A stretch of DNA of 64,000 nucleotides from Exophiala sp. HKRS030. Taxonomy: Eukaryota > Ascomycota > Eurotiomycetes > Chaetothyriales > Herpotrichiellaceae. Positions 22,236 through 31,934 of the stretch are shown piece by piece. The notes under the pieces were generated by a model, which was not told the DNA's origin, made no database searches, and saw only the letters and a program-made list of their open reading frames with translations. The stretch covers positions 1,116,001 to 1,180,000 of the forward strand of contig JAHWDD010000002.1 in the NCBI GenBank assembly GCA_023897205.1. The letters run 5' to 3'. Position numbers and translations under genes: made by a program. Each line of letters opens with the position of its first letter. Within the stretch, counting starts at the first letter, position 1.

Positions 22236-23189
22236 ATGTGTTGGACCAAGAAGAAGAATTACTTTTGTCCCCGTTGTCATGATTTGGTGAGCCGAGAAAC
22301 TCGAGACGAAATATGTTCTCCAGGCGCGCCTTGCAGCAAACGAGACAAACGCCCTCTTGAAGTTTTGTACAAGGAAATTCGCGCAGAACAGCCCTGTCAA
22401 TCATGCAAGAATGGCGACAATCCCAATGCTAGCCGAACGGCCTCGACCCATCAAGGCAACACCAATCGGTACGTGAGTCCTGGCGGCTTGCTCAGCAATC
22501 GAGTCCAAACCGTCGACGGCAACTACCTGGCGCCGCCACAAGATCATCATCGCAATCCAGCGGCTCGCTCTTCCTCTTCTTCCTCGCGCAATGCAGGCAG
22601 AGAAGGAGGGGGATCCGGACGCTCTCAAGTATCTTCTCGTCAATTTGTTGCTGATCAAGATATAGAACGAGGTGCTGGTGGCACTGCTGGCCGTCGCGCT
22701 ACCGGTTCAGGAAGCTGCAGTCAAACCGCCCAAGTCATTGAACGTGCCAAGTCACAATCTGCTTCGAGAAGAACTGGTGGTGGTGGTGGTGGTGGTGGTA
22801 GTGCTCCTCCTGTTCAACCTATTCCAACCATTATCGAACGTGCCTCGTCATCTTCGGCGTCCAGAAGAACTGCCACCGGAGGCGGTGGAGGTCAACTTGA
22901 GCTCTTCGATCCTCGCAACCAAGGCTACCATGGCTCCGGCTCAGCACGTTCCGCCTCAGGCACTTCGACACAACGCTATGTCAACGACGCCGATGGTCAA
23001 TTGGTTCCTGTGCAAGAAGTTCGTCGGGGAGGCACAGTTGTTCCTTCTGGTTCGTCATCTTCCTCCTCTCGGAATGTAGCTCCACACGTCTCTGGAAACG
23101 TACATTCTGGCTCGTCTTCATCAGGAGCGCATCACATTCGGATCAACATTGAGATCAGCTACTATTCCAGCTCTTCAGCGAAGCACTGA
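22236..23189 (+). CDS. Unknown protein with N-terminal Cys motif and Ser/Gly-rich body
   Basis: The start is taken at 22236 (MCWTKKKN), giving 317 residues; the frame is open upstream with another ATG at 22122 but that part looks like leader. The first 60 residues contain CPRCH at 11-15, Cys27, Cys33 and CQSC at 54-57, a spacing compatible with a small zinc site. The rest is low-complexity: Ser runs, a Gly run from GGT repeats near 22780, and two copies of the phrase IERA(K/S)SxSASRRT(G/A) about 40 residues apart. It ends in HIRINIEISYYSSSSAKH. I do not recognise a family. The Cys part is probably the functional piece and the remainder a disordered tether. Confidence 0.6.
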   Translation: MCWTKKKNYFCPRCHDLVSRETRDEICSPGAPCSKRDKRPLEVLYKEIRAEQPCQSCKNGDNPNASRTASTHQGNTNRYVSPGGLLSNRVQTVDGNYLAPPQDHHRNPAARSSSSSSRNAGREGGGSGRSQVSSRQFVADQDIERGAGGTAGRRATGSGSCSQTAQVIERAKSQSASRRTGGGGGGGGSAPPVQPIPTIIERASSSSASRRTATGGGGGQLELFDPRNQGYHGSGSARSASGTSTQRYVNDADGQLVPVQEVRRGGTVVPSGSSSSSSRNVAPHVSGNVHSGSSSSGAHHIRINIEISYYSSSSAKH

Positions 23190-24336
23190 CGTCTGTGAGG
23201 GTGGACAATTACTAACAAATACAGCACCGCAACAGGTAAGTCAAAAAGAGAAGAAACAAAGGTAAGTGAGCTCTGCAGGTGTGGCGGAGCATCGTTTGGT
23301 CACTTTTGTTCTTTCCTTTGGCGTTTTGGAGGCCTTGAGTCCGAGACTCGACCATTATATCTCGTTTTCGCATGGGCCATGTATTTGAACTTTTGTCAAA
23401 CGGCGAAGTAATATAGACCGAGTGCAAGTCACTGTATAGAACCGAAAATCATACCAAGAAATTTTAAAAATCCCAAAAACAGGTTGTGTTACCTCGTCGA
23501 ATCCTGTTCCTTGTAGATTTCGCAATCTCACCGACACGTTTTACACCTATTGTACCGTCTTACTGATGCCCATCACTTGCGAGCTTTTTGCACTCTGGCA
23601 CCCCCTGGCCACCGTTTGGATCGACAATGGTGTACCGCGTATGTTGTGTCCTTTACCTTTTCGCCCTTCAAGGCTGATCTTGTCTCATATATGTCGAGCG
23701 TACTAGGAATCAAGGGGATGTTCTACCTTGAGTGAAGAGTTCGTCATTCATTTCGGTATCAGAAACTTGTTTTTATTGAGACCAGTGTCTCGTCACGATT
23801 CAGATATATTGTATACGTACTTTGAAAGAAGGAAGATGATTCACACAGAGAAATCGAGAAGCGACAAAGACATATGAGTAGTTGGTGGAGACGTGAAATT
23901 GGGTCTAGGACGATTCTTTGTCCAAGATCATCATACACCAAACCAGACATCAAATTATCCTCCGACTACAGTTTTCGAGACAGTAGACTCTCAATACATT
24001 TATTGTAGTCTCATATGTCAAAGAGATATCCCTGACCCAAATCAAAAAACATGATGTCGTGGAGTTGTTACAACGCAACAAGTCATGGCACCACAGAATT
24101 CACCGCAGTGCTTCCAGACATTCAGTTTGTTTCTCGAATCATCATCAGCGAATGCTATATAAAACACTCTTCTTTTCTCATGCAACTCTGATCCCACATT
24201 TTTTTCCTTCTGTCTTCACACACACAACCAGCAACCTTGATCAGCTTTGAAGCACTTGGAAACGGGGACCAAATATCTCACATCACATCACTCCAACGTT
24301 TTTTCTTTTTGTTTCTTCTTTTGAGTAAAAGAAAAG
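23190..24336. other. Intergenic with TATA box near its end
   Basis: About 1.1 kb, AT-richer than the neighbours. No gene seen. The TATA-like box at 24156-24164 belongs to the next gene. Confidence 0.45.
24156..24164 (+). promoter_or_regulatory. TATA box TATATAAAA
   Basis: A strong TATA match 173 bases upstream of the ATG at 24337, followed by a pyrimidine-rich stretch. Inferred core promoter of the small unknown gene. Confidence 0.5.
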
Positions 24337-24819
24337 ATGCAAGAAACTCCGGTTACGACTCCAGTCACGACTCCAACCAGAGACACCATGCCCACGCCAC
24401 CTCCCAGTCCCACTCCCACCATGAATGCCGCCGAGAAGGAAAAACGAGGGTGTCTCTTGGCCCAAATCGAAGAAACCGAGAGTATCATCCAAGACCTCAC
24501 CCGCGGAAAGAGTCTGGAAGAAATCGCCAAAGATCGTGGCATCCCGTCGTGGAAACTCGGCCTGCGAATCGCCCACTACGGTCTCGACTGCATGGCCGTC
24601 GCCGTCGAGTGTCTCTTGCCTCGGAGCCGCACCACCACCACAACCACCACTACTCAGCACAGTCAGCAATACATGTCGTCGTCGTCATCGTCTCAAGGAG
24701 GACCGGAACGGTACATTGTCCAAGAAGCTCTCGTCGTTGTCATGTACGGCAAATCTCCCCGTGGCGCACTGAAAATGGTCTATGACGAGTTGGAAGAATC
24801 GGGAATTGTTTTCGATTGA
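24337..24819 (+). CDS. Small unknown protein, 160 residues
   Basis: Single frame from ATG to TGA. A Thr/Pro-rich N-terminus (about 30 residues) is followed by a helical, charged segment (QIEETESIIQDLTRGKSLEEIAKDRG) and then IPSWKLGLRIAHYGLDCMAVAVECLL. A Thr run and Ser run (about 98-118) split it from a second ordered-looking part, RYIVQEALVVVMYGKSPRGALKMVYDELEE. LEEIAKDRGIPSWKLGLRIAHYGL reads like a short helix-turn-helix, but I cannot assign a family. A TATA box and CT-rich leader upstream support transcription. Confidence 0.6.
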   Translation: MQETPVTTPVTTPTRDTMPTPPPSPTPTMNAAEKEKRGCLLAQIEETESIIQDLTRGKSLEEIAKDRGIPSWKLGLRIAHYGLDCMAVAVECLLPRSRTTTTTTTTQHSQQYMSSSSSSQGGPERYIVQEALVVVMYGKSPRGALKMVYDELEESGIVFD

Positions 24820-26426
24820 ATGGACACTCATCCAATGACAACACAACGTGGTTGATGTCTACGACTCATGTACGAGGGTTCATATGTACCGTTCTTTGTT
24901 TCCGGCCCGGTGCCGATGATTATTCACATGTACTGGTCCTCCTAATTAGGGACTTCTTCTCAGCTTTGTCACACGAGGCTGAGAGATTCAATATCATTTG
25001 TGGAGATCTTATACCGAACACTTTTGTTTTCTCTTCTTACTCTGATCGCTTAAACTCCTGTTGTACTCCTGGACCCCGAAATTTCAAGGTGCATAATCGA
25101 GTGTCACGTAAGGTAAATCTGCGTATCAGCCTGATCGGTGTCGTTTAGTGTACTGCACGTCTACAGAAGTAATCCACTAGTCGATCACCCATGTGCCCCC
25201 CTTGCAGATGGATCCAATTCATTTCCAATTACTTCCCCTGTTGATGGTGCGTCGGACTCATTTTGAGATATCCAAAGTGCTAGAGCGATGAGCTCACGAG
25301 TCATGATAGTCAAGTTGGTCATTGGTTTGTAGTGGGGCCGGGTCTGTACCAGGGGGTATGCATGCTCTCGTACTCCGGGTGGCAGTGCGGTTCCCACAGT
25401 CGTAGACCATCTCTCTACATGATCGTCTGGGTTGCCTGACTCGGGCAAGGTAAGTACGTAGTTGGTCAAGGTCAGGGCGAAGGAAAAAGAAGAAAAGTTA
25501 GAGCAAGGTAACATTTCTTTTTTTCATCACAAAGTACGAGTACATTGTAAACGACGTCAACGCAGATGTGGACCCAAAGCTTGACGCGAGTGTGTTCCCC
25601 CGTATGTCGCTTACCAAGTCTGGTAAATCTGCGTGCGTAGGGCCAACCGGATCAACCCATGAGCAATCATCTAGGCCCCATCCCCGAACCATTTGCATGC
25701 AGCCGACGGAGGCGTCAAAAGTGTGCCAGGTTTTTGTGCTGCAAGATTGCGAATTGAATTAGCGGCGAGCAAGCAACGCAGTAAGGCTGATGCGACGCTC
25801 CCATTGCGGGCCGGGATAAAAAAGCGAAGATGGACATGACATCGTAAGATACTGTGACAGGATTGGCTTCGTAGGCGCAAGGATCCTGGGCTAGTCGCTC
25901 CGGCCCGTCAGGTCCCCGGGGGGTAAGCCAGGGCTCGGGTAAGAGGCGAAAGGGGGCGGTTGCTCAATGAGGGAATCCTGATCTTCTGTACCCTGTCAGC
26001 TTCTTCACCAGACCTCCAGCGTTCACGAGGGCACTACGCCGGCACGAGACCCCACAATGACCGAATTAGCTTGTCCTTTTTGTTCTACTGTAAGTCGATA
26101 CGCAACTTGACAGCCATTGGGTGATAACACACACACGACCCGACAAAGTTCGATTTGCCAGATACGTGAACAATTGTGTGGTTTCAAGGATCAACCGGGG
26201 GTGGTTGGTCGTCAAGTTCACCGAGATTGCTGCGAAGGTAGGTGAGTCCAACAAAGGAAATCGTGAATTTGGATGCGTTGTGACCCAGCCCGTCCATGGT
26301 CTCTCGGGCAAGGTAGGCCTTGTGAGCCTCTCGCTTGAATCGTCCGGTACAATGTATATATAATGGCCTCCTATCTCCGTCAAAATTCATCTTCTTGTCT
26401 TGAATCATACCAGGCGCGTTGTCACA

Positions 26427-26480
<54 letters not shown>

Positions 26481-26496
26481 GTATAACCATATCCCT
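24820..26496. other. 1.7 kb intergenic region
   Basis: No supportable protein gene. It contains a short frame beginning MTELACPFCST (26057) followed directly by a GTAAGT donor, for which I found no convincing second exon, and ends with the microsatellite at 26423-26476. Confidence 0.4.
26423..26476. repeat. Compound microsatellite (CA)11(GA)16
   Basis: Eleven CA units (26423-26444) continue directly into sixteen GA units (26445-26476). It ends 20 bases before a consensus splice donor in the leader of the next gene. Confidence 0.97.
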
Positions 26497-26568
26497 GTAA
26501 GTATATTGTTTTCGGATTTCCCCCGGAGAGATGCTGGTACGCCGCTAACCGGAGAACATTCGCCTTAG
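26497..26568 (+). other. Probable 5' UTR intron
   Basis: Donor GTAAGT at 26497, branch-like GCTAACC near 26544, acceptor CTTAG ending 26568: a 72-nt intron ending five bases before the ATG at 26574. Confidence 0.5.
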
Positions 26569-26573
26569 CCATC

Positions 26574-26921
26574 ATGTCGACTCCGACTTCGAACGCCTGC
26601 ACCACTGACAAGCATGATTTTTCAGGGCTTGACATCCCTCAACGACCCTCTCACGCTGACTACCCCTCCAATAACGACCAAGATCCTTTGAGGGATGAAC
26701 TTGACAATATATCTCGAGCAGTGACACCGGCGAAGGTTGGCTCCCCGCAACAGAATGGGGTTCAGGAGAAGAAACATGTCATGGTGCCTCGTCCAGACCT
26801 TGCCAAAGAGCCATGGCACGGTGCAGCAAAGGTTCTTGAACAAGCAGACCTTGCTCAAAAGAGGGTCGCGAGCAATGAGAGCGTCGGAGATGTGACAAGC
26901 CAATGCTCAAGAAGTCGTTGA
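26574..26921 (+). CDS. Small hydrophilic unknown protein, 115 residues
   Basis: ATG to TGA frame without introns. The product is polar, rich in Ser, Asp, Gln and Lys, and probably disordered. No family is recognised. A clean splice acceptor just upstream, apparently of a leader intron, is the main reason to accept it as a transcript. Confidence 0.4.
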   Translation: MSTPTSNACTTDKHDFSGLDIPQRPSHADYPSNNDQDPLRDELDNISRAVTPAKVGSPQQNGVQEKKHVMVPRPDLAKEPWHGAAKVLEQADLAQKRVASNESVGDVTSQCSRSR

Positions 26922-27166
26922 CCAAGGAAGAATCAATCTCTAGTCGGCTGGAAAGCTATCTCCTTGAAGAAGAGAAGCACATTTGGTAGAACCATCATAC
27001 ATTTCGAGGACAACCAGGCCGTTTCCATGAAGTTTTCTTGTCACTGTCAGGCCTGTCAAACTCTCACTTGAATATTTATAACGCCAACAATATAGAAAAC
27101 TATCCTCCATGGATGTGTCAAATCTCCGATGATCGTCCTCCACATGTTGATCAAGCTAGTTGAGCA

Positions 27167-29173
27167 TCAGGAATGTATGCCTATTGACGCAGCAAGTCGT
27201 CTAGCCCGATTGCCAATCGATTTGAAGGAGCGAAAGTTGGAGCTATTGGATGAAGTGTAAGACTGTGCAATTGTACCACAAATCGATGCCGTGTCGGCTT
27301 TCATGGCAGTCCCAGGCAACTCTGATTGAGACTGGTCTTTGGTTCTCAACCACAGATCAGCTGGAGATATAGCGTTCATCGCTATCCCGGCGGTCTCCAT
27401 CAGTTGATCCTCCGGTATTGCCTGCGAGGACTTCGAGGGAGTCATCTCCGTTTGAGATATATGCGAAATATATTAACCAATCACTGCTGCGTATCCAAGG
27501 GTGCTTTTTATGGACTCCGTGACCTTGTCGATTGTCCTCAGAAGAGTTGAAGAAGGGTTTGGTCGTTGGGAAGATCTTGTTCTGGTTCCATCGCCACCAG
27601 ACAACTCGTCATGAATTATCCTCTCCATCAGAAGGAATGGCACAAAGGCTATGGCTTGTTCCTCGAGGACATATGGAAATTCAACCCAATTGAATGAAGA
27701 TCTGTCTTTATCTGACTTGTGCTGAAAGGCTGTTTGGAAAACCCTGTCTTCAAGCAACAAGAAGGACAGAATCTGAGCAGCAGAATGGCCTGGGCGGTCC
27801 CATTGATCTCGCAATAAATAATCGGCGAGATCCGGTCTCCTCTTCACATACAGTCTTGTAGGTTCAAGGGCACCGACCATATGTATATTCATACTGTCGC
27901 ATTGCAGGCGTTGCATAGGGCTGACATCACGCCCTCCTTCAGTATTCCGCGACCAAAGCTCGAAGATTTCAAAAGTTATGTTCTTGAATCCGCAGGAATA
28001 TACTGGCAGCAGTGTATAAAGTGCCATAAAACCTTTGCTCTGTTAAGCCTCGAGCTCCAATGGCTTTTCTGAATGCGCTCTCAGAGTGTCCAAAAGTTTC
28101 CAGATACTGGTTTTTTCGAGGTATTTAACATGGTGGGTTGCGAGGAGCTCCTCACAAATCTCGTCAAGCATTGCCATTGATACTTCGAAATGGGTTACAT
28201 TTCGTGCTGAACGTGCGCAGCCGACAGTGCTGAGTATCTTATGGATAACAACAGAGGACTTTTGGCCTGGCACTATGCTAAAATGCTTGTAGATACTGAA
28301 AAAGATATCAAATGCAGCTTCGGGAGCTTTCATAGTGTGAAGTAAGATGGCGGCATGATTAAGACGAATCATGGCATCTTCGTCATCCTTGCTCTGCTGT
28401 AGAGTGTCCCGGTAGAGTTTCCAGCATGGTTTTGATGGTTTGTACGTCAGACCGATGCCTTTCAATGACACAAGCGACAAAGCAGGTGTGCCCCCATGGA
28501 CAATCGCATTTTAAAGCCATTCTTTGTAGTCAGGATCCCATCTTGCAAATGTTTCAACAAGATCACAAATTTCAGCGTTCGAAGCACGCCGTTTGGCCTC
28601 AGCAGGATCTTGGGCGAACACAGGACTAGTACTGCTGATAGCTAAAGCAGGATCCGGAGTTTCCTCACATCCGGGGGGTTGCTCGGCATTAGCCATCGGA
28701 GTATCTTCATTGGGCACGATTTCATGTTGAGTCCGAAAAGAGTCATGGCTGAAACTTTGTCGTTTAAGAGAGGTGATATCCTCTTCTATGCTCATGATGG
28801 AATCTTTTTGACGTTCACGTGTTCTGAAATCGCCACGCGAAGCCTCTGCACCTTGAGGGTCATGTTCGAAGCCAGGCACCATTTCTGACTCATCAGTTTC
28901 TATCCTGCTGCTGCTGAAAGCTTTTGATTCATCGTAAACAGCGAGGCCAAGTCTTTGTCTGATCGTGTCGAGTTGCGGGAGCGTAATTGGTTTCTGAACC
29001 ATGGTGCTGCATTGTGCACGCATGGCCTCACGGCTCTGACCCTGTCCGTGGAGATTGAGGACAAGAGGCTCGATCTCTATGAGTTCACTTTTTGATAGCC
29101 TTTGTGTCTTAGGACCTGGCTTGTAATTTATGATTTTGAGGTCAGGCTGTTTTGGTAGGTACGGCTGTGACAT
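27167..29173 (-). pseudogene. Single long frame interrupted by three in-frame TAA codons (Clr5-like?)
   Basis: From ATG 29173 to TGA 27167 one reading frame of 668 codons is broken only by TAA at 28511-28513, 28043-28045 and 27473-27475. Between them the frame stays open and protein-like, and no shift is needed. Reading each TAA as its one-step neighbour CAA (Gln) restores continuous text. N-terminal KSELIEIEPLVLNLHGQGQS and the following REAMRAQC resemble the start of Clr5-type fungal proteins, and RLNHAAILLHTMKAPEAAFD looks like a helical repeat of their C-terminal part; the family is tentative. TAA terminates functional genes nearby, so recoding of the codon genome-wide is excluded. Alternatives are three in-frame introns or readthrough. 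Confidence 0.6.
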
Positions 29174-29889
29174 GATGCCTATGTAATTCGCTGCAGTATG
29201 GAGGGTTTGAAGAAGGTAGTCGAGTTAGATGTCGTTAAATGAAACCTCTTGGATGTACGAGGTGAGACACAATCTCTTAGCGGCGTGCAACGAGGTTGAA
29301 GGGTTCGAGGCTTCTAAAGGAATGAGGACGAGATCGTAAGTAGAACTAGACGCCCAGTTCAGCCTCGCCAATTCAGAGATGCCTAAATAGGACAAGGGCG
29401 AAGAGTCGGACCAGGATCATGCAGGGGCATGACGCAACGACCGCTTGCCTTGCCAACCCCTGAGCATTTCGACCTCGGTCGTTTTGTCACGGACACTGCA
29501 TGTAAGCATGATATCGAGGCTTGCGTCTTAGCAGTCGAATCAATCTGTTTGACAATCAGCAAGATATTCAGTGCTGGGCCATACGAACTGTAGTAAATGG
29601 GGACAATGCTGATCGATCTACGGGCTGTGATGGCTCATCGTGTTATATATACGAGCTGGCAGAGGACCGAAAGGAGAGGATAATCGAGAAGCAACGGCAA
29701 CTTGTGGACTGGAGGCACAAGGGTATTATGAATATGACAAGGCATTTGTTGACTCGTGGAGAAAATGAGTAGAGCCACAGAGTATATCGTCGCTTGTAAC
29801 CGCCGAACGACCGCATGTGTCTTTCTTCCCGGGGACTTTGTGCAATTCAAGCCTGAAAGTCAAGTCGCATATCGCCAACCTGACCGGAC
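29174..29889. other. Intergenic
   Basis: About 720 bases upstream of the interrupted gene and downstream of the ABM gene. An 84-codon plus-strand frame (29521-29772) lacks an ATG start and is not supported. Confidence 0.4.
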
Positions 29890-30626
29890 CTAAGACGAAG
29901 TCCTGGTGACCTCGGTCAGGCTTGCGTGTAGGGCTTCAAGTTTCTTCAGGTCCTTCGCACCGCGCAGAAAGTGGACATTCTCGGCAAAGGCTTTCGTCTC
30001 GCGGAAAGCCATGTGTGCCTCTACACTGGTCCAGCCGATCAACAGCACAAATGCTTTGGCCTTCTCATTCGTTCCCGGAATGACCAAATCTTCTTCCACC
30101 CAGCCACCAGCTGTTGCTCGGTAGGTACTTGCTTCTTTCTCAAGGACAGCGATCAAGGCCTTGGTGTCATCCGCGACCTTCTTCTTGTCCTCTTCCGAAT
30201 ACGACGTTGGGAAGTACATATGTACGATTTCCGTGGTAGGAGAGGTGGTATTGCTGAGGACTGCACGAGGAGGATGAGGGACGAAGTGAGCATGATAAAG
30301 TTTAGGGTCCCCTCCCAGTAAGTTGCTGAAGCGCTCCAGGAAGGGGTTGTAGGCCCTGGACAGGTCGGTTAGCGTGTGCCGATGAGAGTAAGAAGCGCAT
30401 ACTCAGAGTTCATGAATTGTTGGTGAGACTCGACACTATCCCAATCGACAAACCATCTCAATATATTTTTATCCTCTACTTGACGACCCCAGTAGCATCG
30501 CTGGCAACCTGGCTGAGCGACCAGAGTCTTGACAAGATCGGCATGCAGTTGGCCATCGGCGGTCGTTATATCGTCAAAAGTCTTGCCCTCCTTCATGGGA
30601 AGGATTGCAATTTCGGTGGCCCCCAT
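29890..30626 (-). CDS. Tandem antibiotic-biosynthesis-monooxygenase (ABM)-like protein
   Basis: Two exons (30626-30403 and 30355-29890; 47-bp intron) encode 229 residues. Both halves resemble ABM dimeric alpha/beta-barrel units: the first has RWFVDWDSVESHQQFMNSE just before the intron and the second has LLIGWTSVEAHMAFRETKAF. The shared pattern W-x-SVE-x-H-x-x-F points to an internal duplication, so one polypeptide may form the pseudo-dimer that single-domain ABM proteins make by association. Some family members are monooxygenases, others bind haem or act as stress proteins. No cofactor site can be deduced and no partner enzyme is adjacent, so the substrate is unknown. Confidence 0.75.
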
Positions 30627-31252
30627 GTTTGAGTTCCTGCGGATCGATACGAGTAGGAGAAGGAAGAGGAGGATAGAGAGGACGGTGTCTGCGAAGACGG
30701 TACTTAACAGTCCTCACAAATAGTACCTCGGATGTGGGTTCCCCACAGATGCTGTTCGGGTACGTTATCGTGATAACAAGCCCATCTGCGCTCGGAATTA
30801 CGGCCGCTAGTTCCGAGAGAGGATGTATCAGAGCCGTCAATCTGTTGTTCGTGAAAGGGATCTATGTAGGGCAATTCGTATCGGCGATAACTATTGAAGC
30901 ACGATCTTCAGACCTTCCGCTCTCAAGGGGATCATTCCCAGCGTGAAAGTGAGACACCAAATCGGAAACAGTCTCTCATTTTCATAGACTCCAACATCCT
31001 CGACAAGCATAGAAAATTGTCCCTGATATTTACGTTTCTCACGAAGGTGGGAGGCACGCTCTTCATCCTGATTACGTCATTCGCCCCTCGTCCTCTAGGT
31101 ATATTGATTCAAAAACAGGCTGCACTGCGTACTAACCATTACATTATCTTCGCTGCCTGAAGATTCCAATGCTACAACATTCCCAAACACCGTTCAATTT
31201 TCGGAAAGAAGACTGAAAGCGCTCGATCGACCGACAAATTCATTGATACAAC
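30627..31252. other. Divergent intergenic region
   Basis: About 630 bases between the minus-strand ABM gene and the plus-strand microprotein gene; it should carry both promoters. No other feature seen. Confidence 0.45.
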
Positions 31253-31534
31253 ATGCCTGACTTCAAGGATCGAGAAAAGGTGTTGGAGAACGAGTACATC
31301 CGAAAGAGAGAGTGAGCAGCACCAACAATGTCCATTTGGCATCACCTGACGCTGAAACCATGTAGAGCAGAGAAGGCTGCCGCATACAAAAGCCAGCAAG
31401 AGGCTCAGAGTTCGGGCAAAAGTGCTGCTACCACAAACCCTTCATCCTTGAATTCGGCCCAAGTATTGTTCATCGAGTATTTCCCAGGATGTGCTACTGA
31501 CGTGCTCAAGGCATCTAACGCATCACTGAAGTAG
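31253..31534 (+). CDS. Microprotein resembling the mitochondrial ATPase-inhibitor (IATP) family
   Basis: Exon 1 31253-31311 and exon 2 from 31366 (54-bp intron) join KRE to AEKAAAYK. Without further splicing the product is 75 residues. A second GT-AG segment, 31463-31510 (48 nt, GTATTG donor, CTACTGACG branch-like sequence, CTCAAG acceptor), could be removed in frame to give 59 residues. The N-terminal text FKDREKVLENEYIRKREAEK fits the pattern of IF1/IATP helices, a charged helix with spaced Glu, Lys and aromatic residues. There is no visible mitochondrial targeting sequence, so a cytosolic relative is as likely as a true F1-ATPase inhibitor. Confidence 0.6.
31463..31510 (+). other. Candidate optional 48-nt intron
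   Basis: GT-AG segment of length divisible by three, without in-frame stops, inside exon 2 of the microprotein gene. Retained or spliced forms would both be translatable. Confidence 0.4.
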
Positions 31535-31934
31535 CAGTGGCAAAGATGAATTGCAAGGTCGAGTTGGGTTCAACTGTGGTGGAACGAAACACCCGCTGCA
31601 TGGAATTTGGCGACCTCGATGTACGATGATACATAATGTTTTGGAGGACGAGGATATGAGACAATGTTATATATAGCAAATACAGTTCAAATCCCAGTAG
31701 CACTGAGTTTTCCTTAAGCCACAGACAAACGGTATAAACAGACTTGAACATGACTTCTTGTTAAATTGTACATATGGTGATGGATCATTTGATTATCCGA
31801 AAGTGCTTGCATTGCAACTAACTTGATCCGGCCCCGCGAGACGCGTCGCGTAAAGTCGCCCCCAGACGCCTGCGAAGTTGGTTAAGTCAATAATTGCGAC
31901 AACCGCAGGGCTTTGTAAACAAACGGATTTCTTG
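31535..31934. other. Intergenic
   Basis: About 400 bases with the 3' end of the microprotein gene and the upstream region of the next model. No feature identified. Confidence 0.4.

Noticed and set aside
26057..26363. MTELACPFCST start with GTAAGT donor, possibly a zinc-ribbon gene
   Set aside because: No following exon reads coherently in the required phase.
27167..29173. Genetic-code reassignment of TAA to Gln as an explanation of the interrupted gene
   Set aside because: Arl2, the RRM gene, ARO7 and the WRAP53-like gene all end cleanly at TAA.
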